From Hydrogeniiclostridium mannosilyticum (GTDB lineage: Bacteria; Bacillota; Clostridia; Oscillospirales; Acutalibacteraceae): 64,000 bases of DNA. Positions 1-7,728 of this stretch are shown one piece after another (within the stretch, counting starts at the first letter, position 1; each line of letters begins with the position of its first letter). The notes under the pieces are model-generated. The model was not told the origin of the DNA, made no database searches, and saw nothing but the letters and a program-made list of their open reading frames with translations. The DNA is taken from the NCBI RefSeq assembly GCF_003268275.1, contig NZ_QLYR01000001.1, positions 806,001-870,000 on the forward strand, given 5' to 3'. A program made the translations under genes and the position numbers.

Positions 1-632
1 AGGAAGGTTCTGTCTGCAAAAGAAAACTGAAGCAGCTTGCGCTCGTGCTTTCCCACCACGAAAATGCGGCTTTCCGGCAGGAGCTGGCGCAGCACACAGC
101 ACACCACATAAGCGAGGCTGCCGTCGCCCCAAACGCCGATGGTCTCACGCCGGGTGTGCGCCGCCCGCATAAAACGGCCGGCGGCATGGACTGCTACGCT
201 GACAAATTCCGTGATGGCTGCCACCGGCAGAGGCACCTGCTCAAACGGCACCACGCGGTCGGGCGAAAGGTTGACATATTCGCGCATAAAGCCGTCACAG
301 CCGCTGGAAAGAAAGCGGCTGCCCTCAGCATAATTTTCATAGGTAACACCGTCATCCCTGCCGGGAACGTTGGGGATGAGCACGACTTTCTGGCCTCTTT
401 GAAAGGAGCCTGTGCCATCCCATACAACCTGCCCGCAGCACTCATGAATCAGCGCCATGGGCAGCTTTTGCCGCAGGATCTTCGCATCCCGCCGCCCCAG
501 GAAATAGCGCTGGTCCGCATGGCAAACCGCCATACATTTCGGGCGGATGATGACCTCTTTTTTGAAGTCGACCTCCTCATACTTCAGGGAGAAAACATGA
601 GGGCTCACCAATTGATATACATAATTAATCAA
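1..632 (-). CDS. tarJ: TarJ-like ribitol-5-phosphate dehydrogenase, partial (N-terminal 210 residues)
   Basis: Zinc-dependent alcohol-dehydrogenase family protein that reduces ribulose 5-phosphate to ribitol 5-phosphate, the substrate of TarI, for wall polymer precursors in the cytoplasm. I read the start as TTG at 632, which overlaps the tarI stop by 8 bases and sits behind GGAGGAATTGCC inside tarI. The resulting N-terminus MINYVYQLVSP closely resembles known TarJ proteins. C37 in AVCHADQRYF and H63-E64 fit the catalytic zinc site, and the start of a nucleotide fold (GVWGDGSLA) is visible near residue 175. The gene runs off the left edge, so the C-terminus is not seen. It is last in the visible part of a four-gene operon. 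Confidence 0.82.
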   Translation of the reverse strand, partial: MINYVYQLVSPHVFSLKYEEVDFKKEVIIRPKCMAVCHADQRYFLGRRDAKILRQKLPMALIHECCGQVVWDGTGSFQRGQKVVLIPNVPGRDDGVTYENYAEGSRFLSSGCDGFMREYVNLSPDRVVPFEQVPLPVAAITEFVSVAVHAAGRFMRAAHTRRETIGVWGDGSLAYVVCCVLRQLLPESRIFVVGKHERKLLQFSFADRTF

Positions 633-1341
633 TGGCAATTCCTCCTACCATCGCCTGCGCGATTTTATAATCGCTTACATTGGTAATTTTGAGATTGGAG
701 ACCTCCCCGCGCACCATAAATACCGGAAGCCCCCGCACTACACAAATTTTGCAAGCGTCCGTCAAAACATTTTTCTCTTCGTCGGAGAGATCGAAATAGA
801 GCTCCTTCAGGCGCTTCATATTAAAGGACTGCGGCGTCTGGCCCTGGTACATCTTGCTGCGGTCCGGGATTTCTGTAATGGTTCCGCCCTCGTCCGACAC
901 GACAATGGTGTCTGTTGCGGGCACAACGGTGTCGCAGGCGCCATACTTCAGCGCGGCGTCGATGTTCTCTTCGATAATGCGCATGGTGACAAACGGGCGG
1001 ACAGAATCATGGGTCACGATAATATGCTCATCGCTGGCCCCGTGATCTGCCTCTATTTTTTCAATGATATTGATGATAGTCGAATTTCGGTCTCCGCCGC
1101 CCGGTACGATCCTGATGCCGGCCTTGCGCGCGGGCACATATTTGTCGAGCAGATCCTCCATATGCAGCACCCAGTTCGGGTGCACCCCGATATAAATCAT
1201 ATCCAGGCGCTCGCACAGCAAAAATTTTTCCAGGGTATGAACCAGGATCGGCTTGTCCCCCAGGGGAAGGAACTGCTTCGGCATGTCTGAAATATTCATC
1301 CGGCTGCCAACGCCGCCGGCTAAAATAGCGCCAAAAATCAT
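625..1341 (-). CDS. tarI: TarI-like ribitol-5-phosphate (IspD-family) cytidylyltransferase
   Basis: Makes CDP-ribitol from CTP and ribitol 5-phosphate. The 238-residue protein has the nucleotidyltransferase signature GAILAGGVGSRM at residues 4-15, followed by MPKQFLPLG and the HTLEKF segment typical of TarI and IspD. It has the THDSVRPFV motif near residue 110 and ends in NVSDYKIAQAM. Pairing with a TarJ homologue and a LicD protein argues for TarI rather than IspD of isoprenoid synthesis. AAGGAG lies 8 bases upstream of the ATG. It overlaps the upstream LicD gene by 4 bases and the downstream tarJ by 8, indicating translational coupling. Confidence 0.85.
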   Translation of the reverse strand: MIFGAILAGGVGSRMNISDMPKQFLPLGDKPILVHTLEKFLLCERLDMIYIGVHPNWVLHMEDLLDKYVPARKAGIRIVPGGGDRNSTIINIIEKIEADHGASDEHIIVTHDSVRPFVTMRIIEENIDAALKYGACDTVVPATDTIVVSDEGGTITEIPDRSKMYQGQTPQSFNMKRLKELYFDLSDEEKNVLTDACKICVVRGLPVFMVRGEVSNLKITNVSDYKIAQAMVGGIAID

Positions 1342-2210
1342 TTTTCATTCTCCTTATTGCCATATTTTCCTTTATAATCACGGTAGCTGTGCTCAAGATC
1401 GTACAAAACGGCATCGTGATGCGCAACCCGTTTTTCCTCCGGCGGCAGCTGCATATAATCGCCGAAAACTATGCGGAGGTATTCGTCATAGCCGATCGGC
1501 AGCGGCATGAGTTCACCCTCAAACTCCTTTTCAACAGCGGCGGCAAAAATCTGCTTTGGATATTTATTTTTCATATAGCCCGGCCCCGAGCAGAGCTCGG
1601 TGATATTCGCGCAGTCGTCTATCTTATATTTTGTCATGTGCCGTTCGGCAAAACGCCAGATTTTATAACGCAGCCTGCGGGATGGAACCATTCCCAGCAA
1701 AACCCGGCTGCCGAGGCGCATCAGCCCGCCATGGTTTTCCGGCACGGTCTGTGCCCGAAATAAGGAATAAATCAACGCCCAAAAGACCTGGAATTTCCGC
1801 TTCAGGGGGGCATCCGGATACCCGTCCAGCGGGAGAATATCCATCGCCAGCCCATGGCAGAGGTCCAGGTCCTGCTGATAGGTTTTGACAACCGCCGTCC
1901 GGCTGTCACGAATCGTAGCGAACAAGTTGCGGTCAACCAGATGTGCATCTGCGTTTACCAGCACATAGCGCTCGCTGTCTGCTTTTTCATTCCAAAGGGC
2001 GAGGAAGCGCTCGTAGTCCGGGCGGGGCATAAAAAAATCAACGTCGTCATCCCAGGGGATAAACCCCTGGTGACGGACGGCGCCTATGCAGCAGCCCCCG
2101 CAAAAATAGGCCAGCAGCTTATTTTCCGCGCAAAAGTCCCGGAAATAGACCGCCATTTCGAGCCCCTTCTTTTGCAGGGCCTTCAACTGTTCTTCCGTTA
2201 AATCCGCCAT
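1338..2210 (-). CDS. LicD family phosphotransferase
   Basis: LicD proteins transfer phosphocholine or related phosphodiester groups onto cell-surface glycans. The 290-residue protein carries the family core around residues 35-70: YFCGGCCIGAVRHQGFIPWD, then the DDVDFFMPRPDYERF stretch, with the acidic DDD cluster expected to bind metal. No signal peptide or membrane segment is visible, so it acts in the cytoplasm. GGAGG lies 8 bases before the ATG, 18 bases after the upstream glycosyltransferase. Context with TarI and TarJ suggests decoration or polymerisation of a ribitol-phosphate wall polymer. The group transferred cannot be told from sequence. Confidence 0.85.
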   Translation of the reverse strand: MADLTEEQLKALQKKGLEMAVYFRDFCAENKLLAYFCGGCCIGAVRHQGFIPWDDDVDFFMPRPDYERFLALWNEKADSERYVLVNADAHLVDRNLFATIRDSRTAVVKTYQQDLDLCHGLAMDILPLDGYPDAPLKRKFQVFWALIYSLFRAQTVPENHGGLMRLGSRVLLGMVPSRRLRYKIWRFAERHMTKYKIDDCANITELCSGPGYMKNKYPKQIFAAAVEKEFEGELMPLPIGYDEYLRIVFGDYMQLPPEEKRVAHHDAVLYDLEHSYRDYKGKYGNKENEK

Positions 2211-2228
2211 ATCTCGTGCCTCCGCATA

Positions 2229-3329
2229 TCACTGAAAACCGCCGTGATTTTTTTTCATTGCCGTTTTGATTTCCTCCACCTCGGGCGAACGGCCGCCACT
2301 GTGCTTTCTCAGCCAAAACGGCAGCTTAACAAGGCCTACCAATGTCCCCGCGCCATAGGAAAGGTGCAGCAGCAGGAAGAGGAGGGGCAGCAGCAGGTTG
2401 CTGATGTGGAACCGCCTGGTCTCAATAATGGCCTTACAAGCCATTGCCACTGCCAGAATACCATAGAGCGACCACATCAGGGCCATTAGCAGCGGGTGGC
2501 CGAGCACAGCCAGCAGCGCCGTAACCAGAATGGCGCACACAAAGGCAAGGGGCACGAAATGGTAAAGAGAAAAGCACTGGGGGCAGACCCCCACCGTCAG
2601 GCCAATCCAGTAACCGTTTTTATACTTTTGCTTCAGCATTTTTCCCAGGCCGTTGCGTGTATGCTGGTAAGAAATAATCTCCGGCTCGTAGCACAGCCGG
2701 TATCCGGCGGCGCGAATCCGGTAATTCATTTCATTATCCTCTGTGCGCCAAAGGTTTTCATTGTAGCCGCCGACCTCTTCAAAAACAGTCCGGCGGTAAG
2801 CCCCGTGGAAGAGGCTTTTTACATAAAGCTCCTCCTGTTTTCTTCTGTAAGGGGCAACACTGCTGCCGAACATGGAGGTTTCCGCCATTAGCAGGGTTCG
2901 TTTAAACGGGGTGTCCTCATCTATAATGTTGGGCCGTCGGCCCCCGCACACTGCTTCCCCGCGGTTCAGGCAGGCCATATTTTTACTGACAAAATCCACC
3001 GGGATCGAGGAATGGGCATCCACACGCAGAATAACGTCGGCCATGGCGTTTTTCAGCACTACATTCCACCCGCACGGCAATACGCGCTTCTCATTATCGG
3101 CTACCACAACACGCCGGAAAGCGCCCTCGTTTTTCTGTTGGAACTCCAGCATTTTTTCCTTGGTGCCGTCTGTAGACAATCCATCCACCAGAATAATCTC
3201 CATCAATTCATGCGGATAGTCCTGGGCACGGACCTCGTGAAGCAGGGAGTCCATGCACGCCTGCTCGTTATAGGCGATGATACATAGCGAAACCGTGGAA
3301 ACCGGCTCCAATCTTTTGACGTCTGCCAT
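2229..3329 (-). CDS. Membrane-anchored family 2 glycosyltransferase (ExoA-like)
   Basis: Inverting GT-A glycosyltransferase with a C-terminal membrane part, resembling succinoglycan ExoA-type enzymes. Motifs in the 366-residue product are SLCIIAYNE near residue 14, VDGLSTDGT near 47, DAHSSIP (DxD region) near 105 and WRTEDNEMNYRIR near 195. Hydrophobic helices follow from about residue 245. I chose the ATG at 3329 because GGAGGAGGGG sits 6 bases upstream. A longer in-frame reading to 3446 lacks a ribosome site. It is the first gene of the wall-polymer operon and probably builds a linkage or repeat unit on a lipid carrier. Sugar specificity is unknown. Confidence 0.8.
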   Translation of the reverse strand: MADVKRLEPVSTVSLCIIAYNEQACMDSLLHEVRAQDYPHELMEIILVDGLSTDGTKEKMLEFQQKNEGAFRRVVVADNEKRVLPCGWNVVLKNAMADVILRVDAHSSIPVDFVSKNMACLNRGEAVCGGRRPNIIDEDTPFKRTLLMAETSMFGSSVAPYRRKQEELYVKSLFHGAYRRTVFEEVGGYNENLWRTEDNEMNYRIRAAGYRLCYEPEIISYQHTRNGLGKMLKQKYKNGYWIGLTVGVCPQCFSLYHFVPLAFVCAILVTALLAVLGHPLLMALMWSLYGILAVAMACKAIIETRRFHISNLLLPLLFLLLHLSYGAGTLVGLVKLPFWLRKHSGGRSPEVEEIKTAMKKNHGGFQ

Positions 3330-3475
3330 ATGCCCCTCCTCCCACCGGGTTTTCCGCGCATGATCCTCGGCATGGGCGCGCCCTGTAAAACAGCGCAAAA
3401 ATATTTTATCACAACCATTTACCGTGCTTAAAGCGCAGGTAAACAACAGATTAATTCCAAGCTATTTGCCAGTTC

Positions 3476-3504
3476 ATTATAGCAAGTCCCTAAAAATTTG
3501 TCAA
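3476..3504 (-). promoter_or_regulatory. Consensus sigma-A promoter of the wall-polymer operon
   Basis: On the minus strand TTGACA (3504-3499) and TATAAT (3481-3476) are separated by exactly 17 bases, a perfect match to the housekeeping consensus. It lies about 145 bases upstream of the glycosyltransferase start. Confidence 0.8.
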
Positions 3505-3617
3505 ATAAGCCGCCGGCCGGGCCATGCCTGCCTGCTTTCTCTATTTATATAGCATTCCGGTTGAGCGCAAATTTATCAGCCGCATCATAAAAAACGCCGG
3601 CAAATCACGCAAAACCA

Positions 3618-3646
3618 TTGACAAACGCCGGCTTTTGGATTATTAT
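3618..3646 (+). promoter_or_regulatory. Sigma-A promoter of the rpiR-MFS-EamA operon
   Basis: TTGACA at 3618-3623 and TATTAT at 3641-3646 with a 17-base spacer, 52 bases upstream of the regulator ATG. The -10 overlaps a small inverted repeat (3638-3653), which would allow autoregulation by the downstream RpiR protein. Confidence 0.75.
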
Positions 3647-3697
3647 TCTAATCGTTTTATTAAACTGAGAATATAATTTTAACAGGAGGCGTTCTAT

Positions 3698-4594
3698 ATG
3701 GAGGATCACGCATGCCTGACATTGATTCAGAACTCGTTCCCACGCTTGACGGATGTGGAAAAGAAAGTAGCCGCTTACCTGCTGGCAAATGGGGAAAAGG
3801 TCGTTTACATGACGGTTTCTGAACTGGCGGAAGCGACCGGGGTCGCGCCCTCCGGGATCATCCGCTTCTGCAAAAAGGTCGGCTATGCCGGCTATTCAGA
3901 CCTCAAAATCAGCCTGGCCCGCAGCGTTGTCCCTAGTGAAAACCGGCTGCTGCCCGCAGTGGACGGAAACGACAGCGATGCTGATGTTTTAAACAAGGTA
4001 TTCGCCAGCAGCATCGACGCACTGCACGACACCCTGATGCTGCTGGATCGCGCCGCTTTTACACAGGCGGTCAACCTGCTGCAGCAGGCAAAGCGCATTG
4101 TGTTCTTCGGCATCGGCACCTCGTCCACAATTGCCGCAGACGCATTCTACCGGATAATGCGGATAGGGTACCCGGCCTTCTATGCGGTAGACCCGCAGAT
4201 TATGCGTACGCTGGCAGCGGCACTGTCGCCCGGCAGCGTCGCCGTAGGCATTTCCCACAGCGGTGAAACCTATGACACCGTCAAGGCCGTTCGCATTGCA
4301 CGCGAGCAGGGCGCAAATACCCTTGTCATTACCAGCTACCAGGACAGCCCCATCTGCCGCTATGCGGACCTGGCGCTCACTGCCTTTTCCGATGAAATCC
4401 GCTACCCGGTCGAAGCGGTTTCCTCCCGGATTGCCCATGTAGCCCTGCTCGATGCCCTGTGCGTGGCCCTCTCCCTGCGGGAGCCGAAGCGCACCTCGCG
4501 CCACATGGCGCTGGGCTCAAAATACCTGGAGGATTTCCGCGTAAAGGCCGCGCCCTCATCCTCCGCAAAGGGCGGCTCAGGGGGCCGGAAATAG
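3698..4594 (+). CDS. MurR/RpiR family transcriptional regulator (HTH plus SIS domain)
   Basis: The 298-residue protein has an N-terminal RpiR-type helix-turn-helix at about residues 1-77, with the segments TDVEKKVAAYLL, TVSELAEATGVAPSGIIRFC and KKVGYAGYSDLK. A SIS phosphosugar-binding domain follows at about 125-260 (FFGIGTSSTIAADAFYRI, SHSGETYDTV). AGGAGG lies upstream of the ATG. Members of this family sense phosphorylated sugars and control nearby sugar genes. Here it heads an operon with two transporters, 62 bases before the next start. The ligand is unknown. Confidence 0.88.
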   Translation: MEDHACLTLIQNSFPRLTDVEKKVAAYLLANGEKVVYMTVSELAEATGVAPSGIIRFCKKVGYAGYSDLKISLARSVVPSENRLLPAVDGNDSDADVLNKVFASSIDALHDTLMLLDRAAFTQAVNLLQQAKRIVFFGIGTSSTIAADAFYRIMRIGYPAFYAVDPQIMRTLAAALSPGSVAVGISHSGETYDTVKAVRIAREQGANTLVITSYQDSPICRYADLALTAFSDEIRYPVEAVSSRIAHVALLDALCVALSLREPKRTSRHMALGSKYLEDFRVKAAPSSSAKGGSGGRK

Positions 4595-4656
4595 CAGCTT
4601 TCCAGCGGCAAGCCACACTGAGCGTCATGTAATAAAGCAAGGAGGAGGGCCGGGTC

Positions 4657-5973
4657 TTGAAGCAAGCGAACACGCAGAGACGGCAGCTGTTTTCAGGCTG
4701 CTCTTTTCTGCAAATGCGAATGCTGGCTCTATGCTGGTTCGCATACATTTTTGCCTATTTACTGCGTATGAACCTGTCGGTAGCGATTCCCGTCATTAAG
4801 CAGAGCGAGGGGTACAGCAACACGCAAATCGGCCTGCTGACCAGTTTATTTTTTCTGACCTATACCATTGGGCAGCTGCTCAGCGGCCTGCTGGGCGACC
4901 ATCTGCGCAGCAAGCCCCTGCTGGTTACCGGCCTGCTGCTGTCTGCCTGCTGCAACCTCGGCTGTGCGTTTTCCAGCGGGCTGCCCATGCTGTTTGCCTG
5001 CTGGATACTCAACGGCTTTGCACAGTCCATGCTGTGGGGGCCGCTTATCCGCACTCTTTCCCTTTGGTTCAATGCCAGGCAACTGGAACGTGTTTCCTTT
5101 TATATGGCGCTGAGTACCATCACCGGCTATGCCTGCTCATGGGGGCTGGCCTCCTTTCTCTCTGAAAGGCTGGGCTGGCGGGCGGCTTTTTGGCTGCCAG
5201 CCGTGCTTGTTCTGTTGTTTGCCGCACTGCTGCTATTATTATTCCGCAGCACGCCGCAGCGCCCGCTGCCCGCGCAGGAGCACGAACCCGGCCTGGCGGC
5301 GGAGGCGCCGCGCTCCCTGGGCGATCCGTCTCCTGTGGTTCCGCGCCTGTCGCTGTTTGCCTACCTTGGCAGGATTTGCTTTCCCGTGCTGTTTCTCATG
5401 GCGGCGGCCCAGGGCCTGGTTCGGGAGGGCGTCGGCGTGTGGCTGCCGACCGTCCTGACGGAATCCGGCTATTTTCCCGCAGACTCGCTTTGGTTTGTGC
5501 TGCTGGTCATTCCGCTGATGAACCTGGCCGGCGTGCTGTTTGTACAAAAGCTTCTGCGGCGCGCGGGACAAAACAGCGGAAAAATCCTGTTTTTTCTCTA
5601 CATACTCATTACCGCCGCCGCGGCGCTGCTCTTCTTCCTTGGCGGCAGCAATGTAATACTACCGCTAATCCTGATGGTTCTTTTATTGTCTGTCACCTAT
5701 GGGACCGGCCCCATTTTCACCAGCCTGATTCCCTTTCAGCTTTCAGCTTACGGGCGTGTTTCGCTGACCGCCGGCCTGTTCGACTTTTCCATCTACTGCG
5801 GGGCCGCGCTTTCCGGCGCAATCTCCGGCGCATTGTCCGACGGCTATAGCTGGGGGACCGTCTACCTTTTTTGGCTGCTCGCCGCGGCAGTAGGGCTGCT
5901 GGCGGCTGTCGCCTGGTTTTTCTTCAGCAAGCGGGGCACGGCCCCGGGCTCAAAACCGGCAAAGGCGAAATAG
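4657..5973 (+). CDS. Major facilitator transporter, OPA (organophosphate) type-like
   Basis: A 438-residue, 12-helix MFS protein. The N-terminal LLRMNLSVAIPVI stretch, GLLTSLFFLTYTIGQLLSG and GDHLRSKPLLVTG (loop 2-3 signature) resemble GlpT/UhpT-like carriers. A central cytoplasmic loop at about residues 195-230 splits two six-helix halves. The start is TTG at 4657, 7 bases behind AAGGAGGAGG; no ATG is placed as well. It lies between an RpiR sensor and an EamA transporter, so import or exchange of a sugar phosphate or small polyol phosphate is a reasonable inference. Substrate is not determined. Confidence 0.75.
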   Translation: MKQANTQRRQLFSGCSFLQMRMLALCWFAYIFAYLLRMNLSVAIPVIKQSEGYSNTQIGLLTSLFFLTYTIGQLLSGLLGDHLRSKPLLVTGLLLSACCNLGCAFSSGLPMLFACWILNGFAQSMLWGPLIRTLSLWFNARQLERVSFYMALSTITGYACSWGLASFLSERLGWRAAFWLPAVLVLLFAALLLLLFRSTPQRPLPAQEHEPGLAAEAPRSLGDPSPVVPRLSLFAYLGRICFPVLFLMAAAQGLVREGVGVWLPTVLTESGYFPADSLWFVLLVIPLMNLAGVLFVQKLLRRAGQNSGKILFFLYILITAAAALLFFLGGSNVILPLILMVLLLSVTYGTGPIFTSLIPFQLSAYGRVSLTAGLFDFSIYCGAALSGAISGALSDGYSWGTVYLFWLLAAAVGLLAAVAWFFFSKRGTAPGSKPAKAK

Positions 5974-6009
5974 GCCCCTTGTGCGATCTTATCCTTGGAG
6001 GAATGAATA

Positions 6010-6927
6010 TTGAACACAAAGACAAAAGGGATTTTACTCACGATTGCATCCGCGCTTTTATTTGGGGTTACGCCTGTGCTGGCAAGCCTTACCTACGACA
6101 TGGGCAGCAATGCCTCTACGCTGACCTTTTACCGCAACCTTATGGTTGTCCCCGTGCTGATTATTGTGATGCTGGTGAAAAAAATCCCCTTTCGGCTTCA
6201 CAAAAAGGAGCTCGGCCTGATTCTGCTGGTCGGCATCGTCTTTCGTGCCAGCACCACCTATATGCTCTATGACTCCTACCAATACATCGGCATCGGCACC
6301 TCCACTACGCTGCATTTTCTCTACCCGGTGTTTACCGCGCTGATCTGCCGGGTGTTTTTCAAGGAGCACATGGGCAAGTTCAAAATAATAGCGCTCGTCA
6401 TTGCCAGTGCCGGAATCCTGTTTTTCTTCGACCCGTCCGGCTCCCTGCAGTGGCCTGGCCTGGTATTGGCAATCGCCTCCGCCGTTACCTACTCCTGCTA
6501 TATGACCGGCATGGACAAGACCGCCCTGCGGGACATTAACCCCAACAAGGTAGCCTGTTACATGGGGCTCAGCAACGCGCTGGCCATGCTGGCGCTCGAC
6601 ATTCCCAGCGGAAACATTGTATTTGCACTTCCCCCGCTGGCAATGGGTTACACCTTTATTATAGCCGTGTGCACCTCCTTTCTCGCCGTTGCGCTGTTGC
6701 AGATGGGAATCAAAGAGCTTGGCGCCAGTACCGCCGCCATCTTCTGCATGTTTGAGCCGGTAGCCAGCATGCTTTCCGGCTGGATTTTTCTGGGGGAGGC
6801 ATTTTCCTGGTCCAACCTCTCCGGCTGCCTGCTCATTCTCGGCGCCGTCGCGGTTATTGTGATGTCAGACCACCGCAGCGCGGACAAACGCCCGCAGGTG
6901 GTCCCGGAACAGGGCCCCAGCCGTTAG
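6010..6927 (+). CDS. EamA/DMT family transporter
   Basis: A 305-residue protein with ten predicted membrane helices arranged as two EamA repeats (about residues 5-135 and 150-285). Typical segments are ASALLFGVTPVLASLTY and, in the second half, GASTAAIFCMFEPVASMLSG. Proteins of this superfamily export or import small metabolites. I use TTG at 6010, about 9 bases after TTGGAGG; a nearby ATG at 6003 is out of frame. It follows the MFS gene by 36 bases and is the last gene of the rpiR operon, closed by the terminator at 6940-6965. Confidence 0.8.
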   Translation: MNTKTKGILLTIASALLFGVTPVLASLTYDMGSNASTLTFYRNLMVVPVLIIVMLVKKIPFRLHKKELGLILLVGIVFRASTTYMLYDSYQYIGIGTSTTLHFLYPVFTALICRVFFKEHMGKFKIIALVIASAGILFFFDPSGSLQWPGLVLAIASAVTYSCYMTGMDKTALRDINPNKVACYMGLSNALAMLALDIPSGNIVFALPPLAMGYTFIIAVCTSFLAVALLQMGIKELGASTAAIFCMFEPVASMLSGWIFLGEAFSWSNLSGCLLILGAVAVIVMSDHRSADKRPQVVPEQGPSR

Positions 6928-6939
6928 GCCCTTCTGTTT

Positions 6940-6965
6940 CCCCGGAATCTCCGGGGATTTTTTTA
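6940..6965 (+). terminator. Intrinsic terminator of the rpiR operon
   Basis: Stem CCCCGGA / TCCGGGG with a 3-base loop (6940-6956), followed by ATTTTTTT. Confidence 0.85.
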
Positions 6966-6971
6966 TGCTGT

Positions 6972-7021
6972 AAGTAAAAATAACGGCAGAGGTTTTCCTG
7001 AGGGAAAACCTCTGCCGTTAT
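6972..7021 (-). terminator. Intrinsic terminator of the 13.3-7.0 kb catabolic operon
   Basis: A perfect 19-bp inverted repeat (6980-6998 with 7003-7021, loop TGAG). On the minus strand it is followed by TTTTTACTT, so it terminates transcription arriving from the acetyltransferase gene. Confidence 0.85.
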
Positions 7022-7039
7022 GGCATTATTTATACGCCG

Positions 7040-7681
7040 CTACCGATCCCAATCCGGGTTCAGCTCCAGATCCTTGCGGTAATACAGCCGGTCCCGGCCG
7101 CTGATTTCGCGGATCACCCTACACGGCGCGCCGAAGGCAACCACCCCGGCGGGAATATCATGCGTCACCACGCTGCCGGCGCCGATGACCGTACCTTTGC
7201 CGATGGTGACGCCCGGCAGCACCACTGTGTTCGCGCCAATCCACACATCATCTTCAATGACAACCGGCAGTGAAAACTGGGCGCACTTGCGCCGGTACTC
7301 GCCCCACACCGGATGCCCGGTCACCGTAACGGTGACGTTCGGGCCAAACATTACATAGTTGCCAATGTGTACCTCGCCGTCGTCGACAATGCTCATATTA
7401 AAGTTGGCATAAAAATGGTGCCCGATATAGGTGTTGCAGCCATAGGCGAAATTGACCGGAGACTCCATCCAAACCTCCTCCCCCACACTGCCCAGGAGCT
7501 CCTCCAGAATACGCCGCTTGGTTCTCGTGTCGCCGGGACGGGTATGGTTAAAGTCGAACATCAGCTCCTTACAGTGGTTGCGCTGAAATTCTATTACCTG
7601 CTCATAGGCACGGTCCTGGGCGCTGCTGTGTCCATACTCACAATACACCAGGCCTGATTTCATCTGTTTTTCCAATGACAT
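7040..7681 (-). CDS. Sugar O-acetyltransferase (LacA/Maa/NodL family, left-handed beta-helix)
   Basis: A 213-residue hexapeptide-repeat acetyl-CoA transferase. An N-terminal helical Maa-like segment (residues 1-65) is followed by repeats with NFNMSIVDDGEVHIG and GPNVTVTVTGHP, where the catalytic His lies in TGHP near residue 117. It ends in DDVWIGANTVVLPGVTIGKG and GVVAFGAPCRVIREI. It is cytoplasmic. GAGAGG precedes the ATG. It is the last gene of the operon that includes the GH106-like glycosidase, 47 bases upstream. Acetylation of released sugars or galactosides is the usual family role; the acceptor here is unknown. Confidence 0.85.
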   Translation of the reverse strand: MSLEKQMKSGLVYCEYGHSSAQDRAYEQVIEFQRNHCKELMFDFNHTRPGDTRTKRRILEELLGSVGEEVWMESPVNFAYGCNTYIGHHFYANFNMSIVDDGEVHIGNYVMFGPNVTVTVTGHPVWGEYRRKCAQFSLPVVIEDDVWIGANTVVLPGVTIGKGTVIGAGSVVTHDIPAGVVAFGAPCRVIREISGRDRLYYRKDLELNPDWDR

Positions 7682-7728
7682 TTGATTTTTCCTCTCCCTT
7701 TACAAGCTTTTTCCATATAATGCCGCGC

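Larger units (their letters stand above)
3330..3697. other. Divergent intergenic region, 368 bases
   Basis: Holds two divergent promoters (3476-3504 on minus, 3618-3646 on plus) and an imperfect inverted repeat GATTA-N6-TAATC at 3638-3653 that overlaps the plus -10 and could be an operator. No credible gene is seen. Confidence 0.6.

Noticed and set aside
625-1341. Reading tarI as ispD of isoprenoid synthesis
   Set aside because: The MPKQFLPLG, HTLEKF and C-terminal YKIA features and the adjacent tarJ and licD favour the ribitol enzyme.
6980-7021. Perfect 19-bp inverted repeat considered as an insertion-sequence end
   Set aside because: Single, with a 4-base loop and a U-tract on the minus strand directly after a gene end; it is a terminator.
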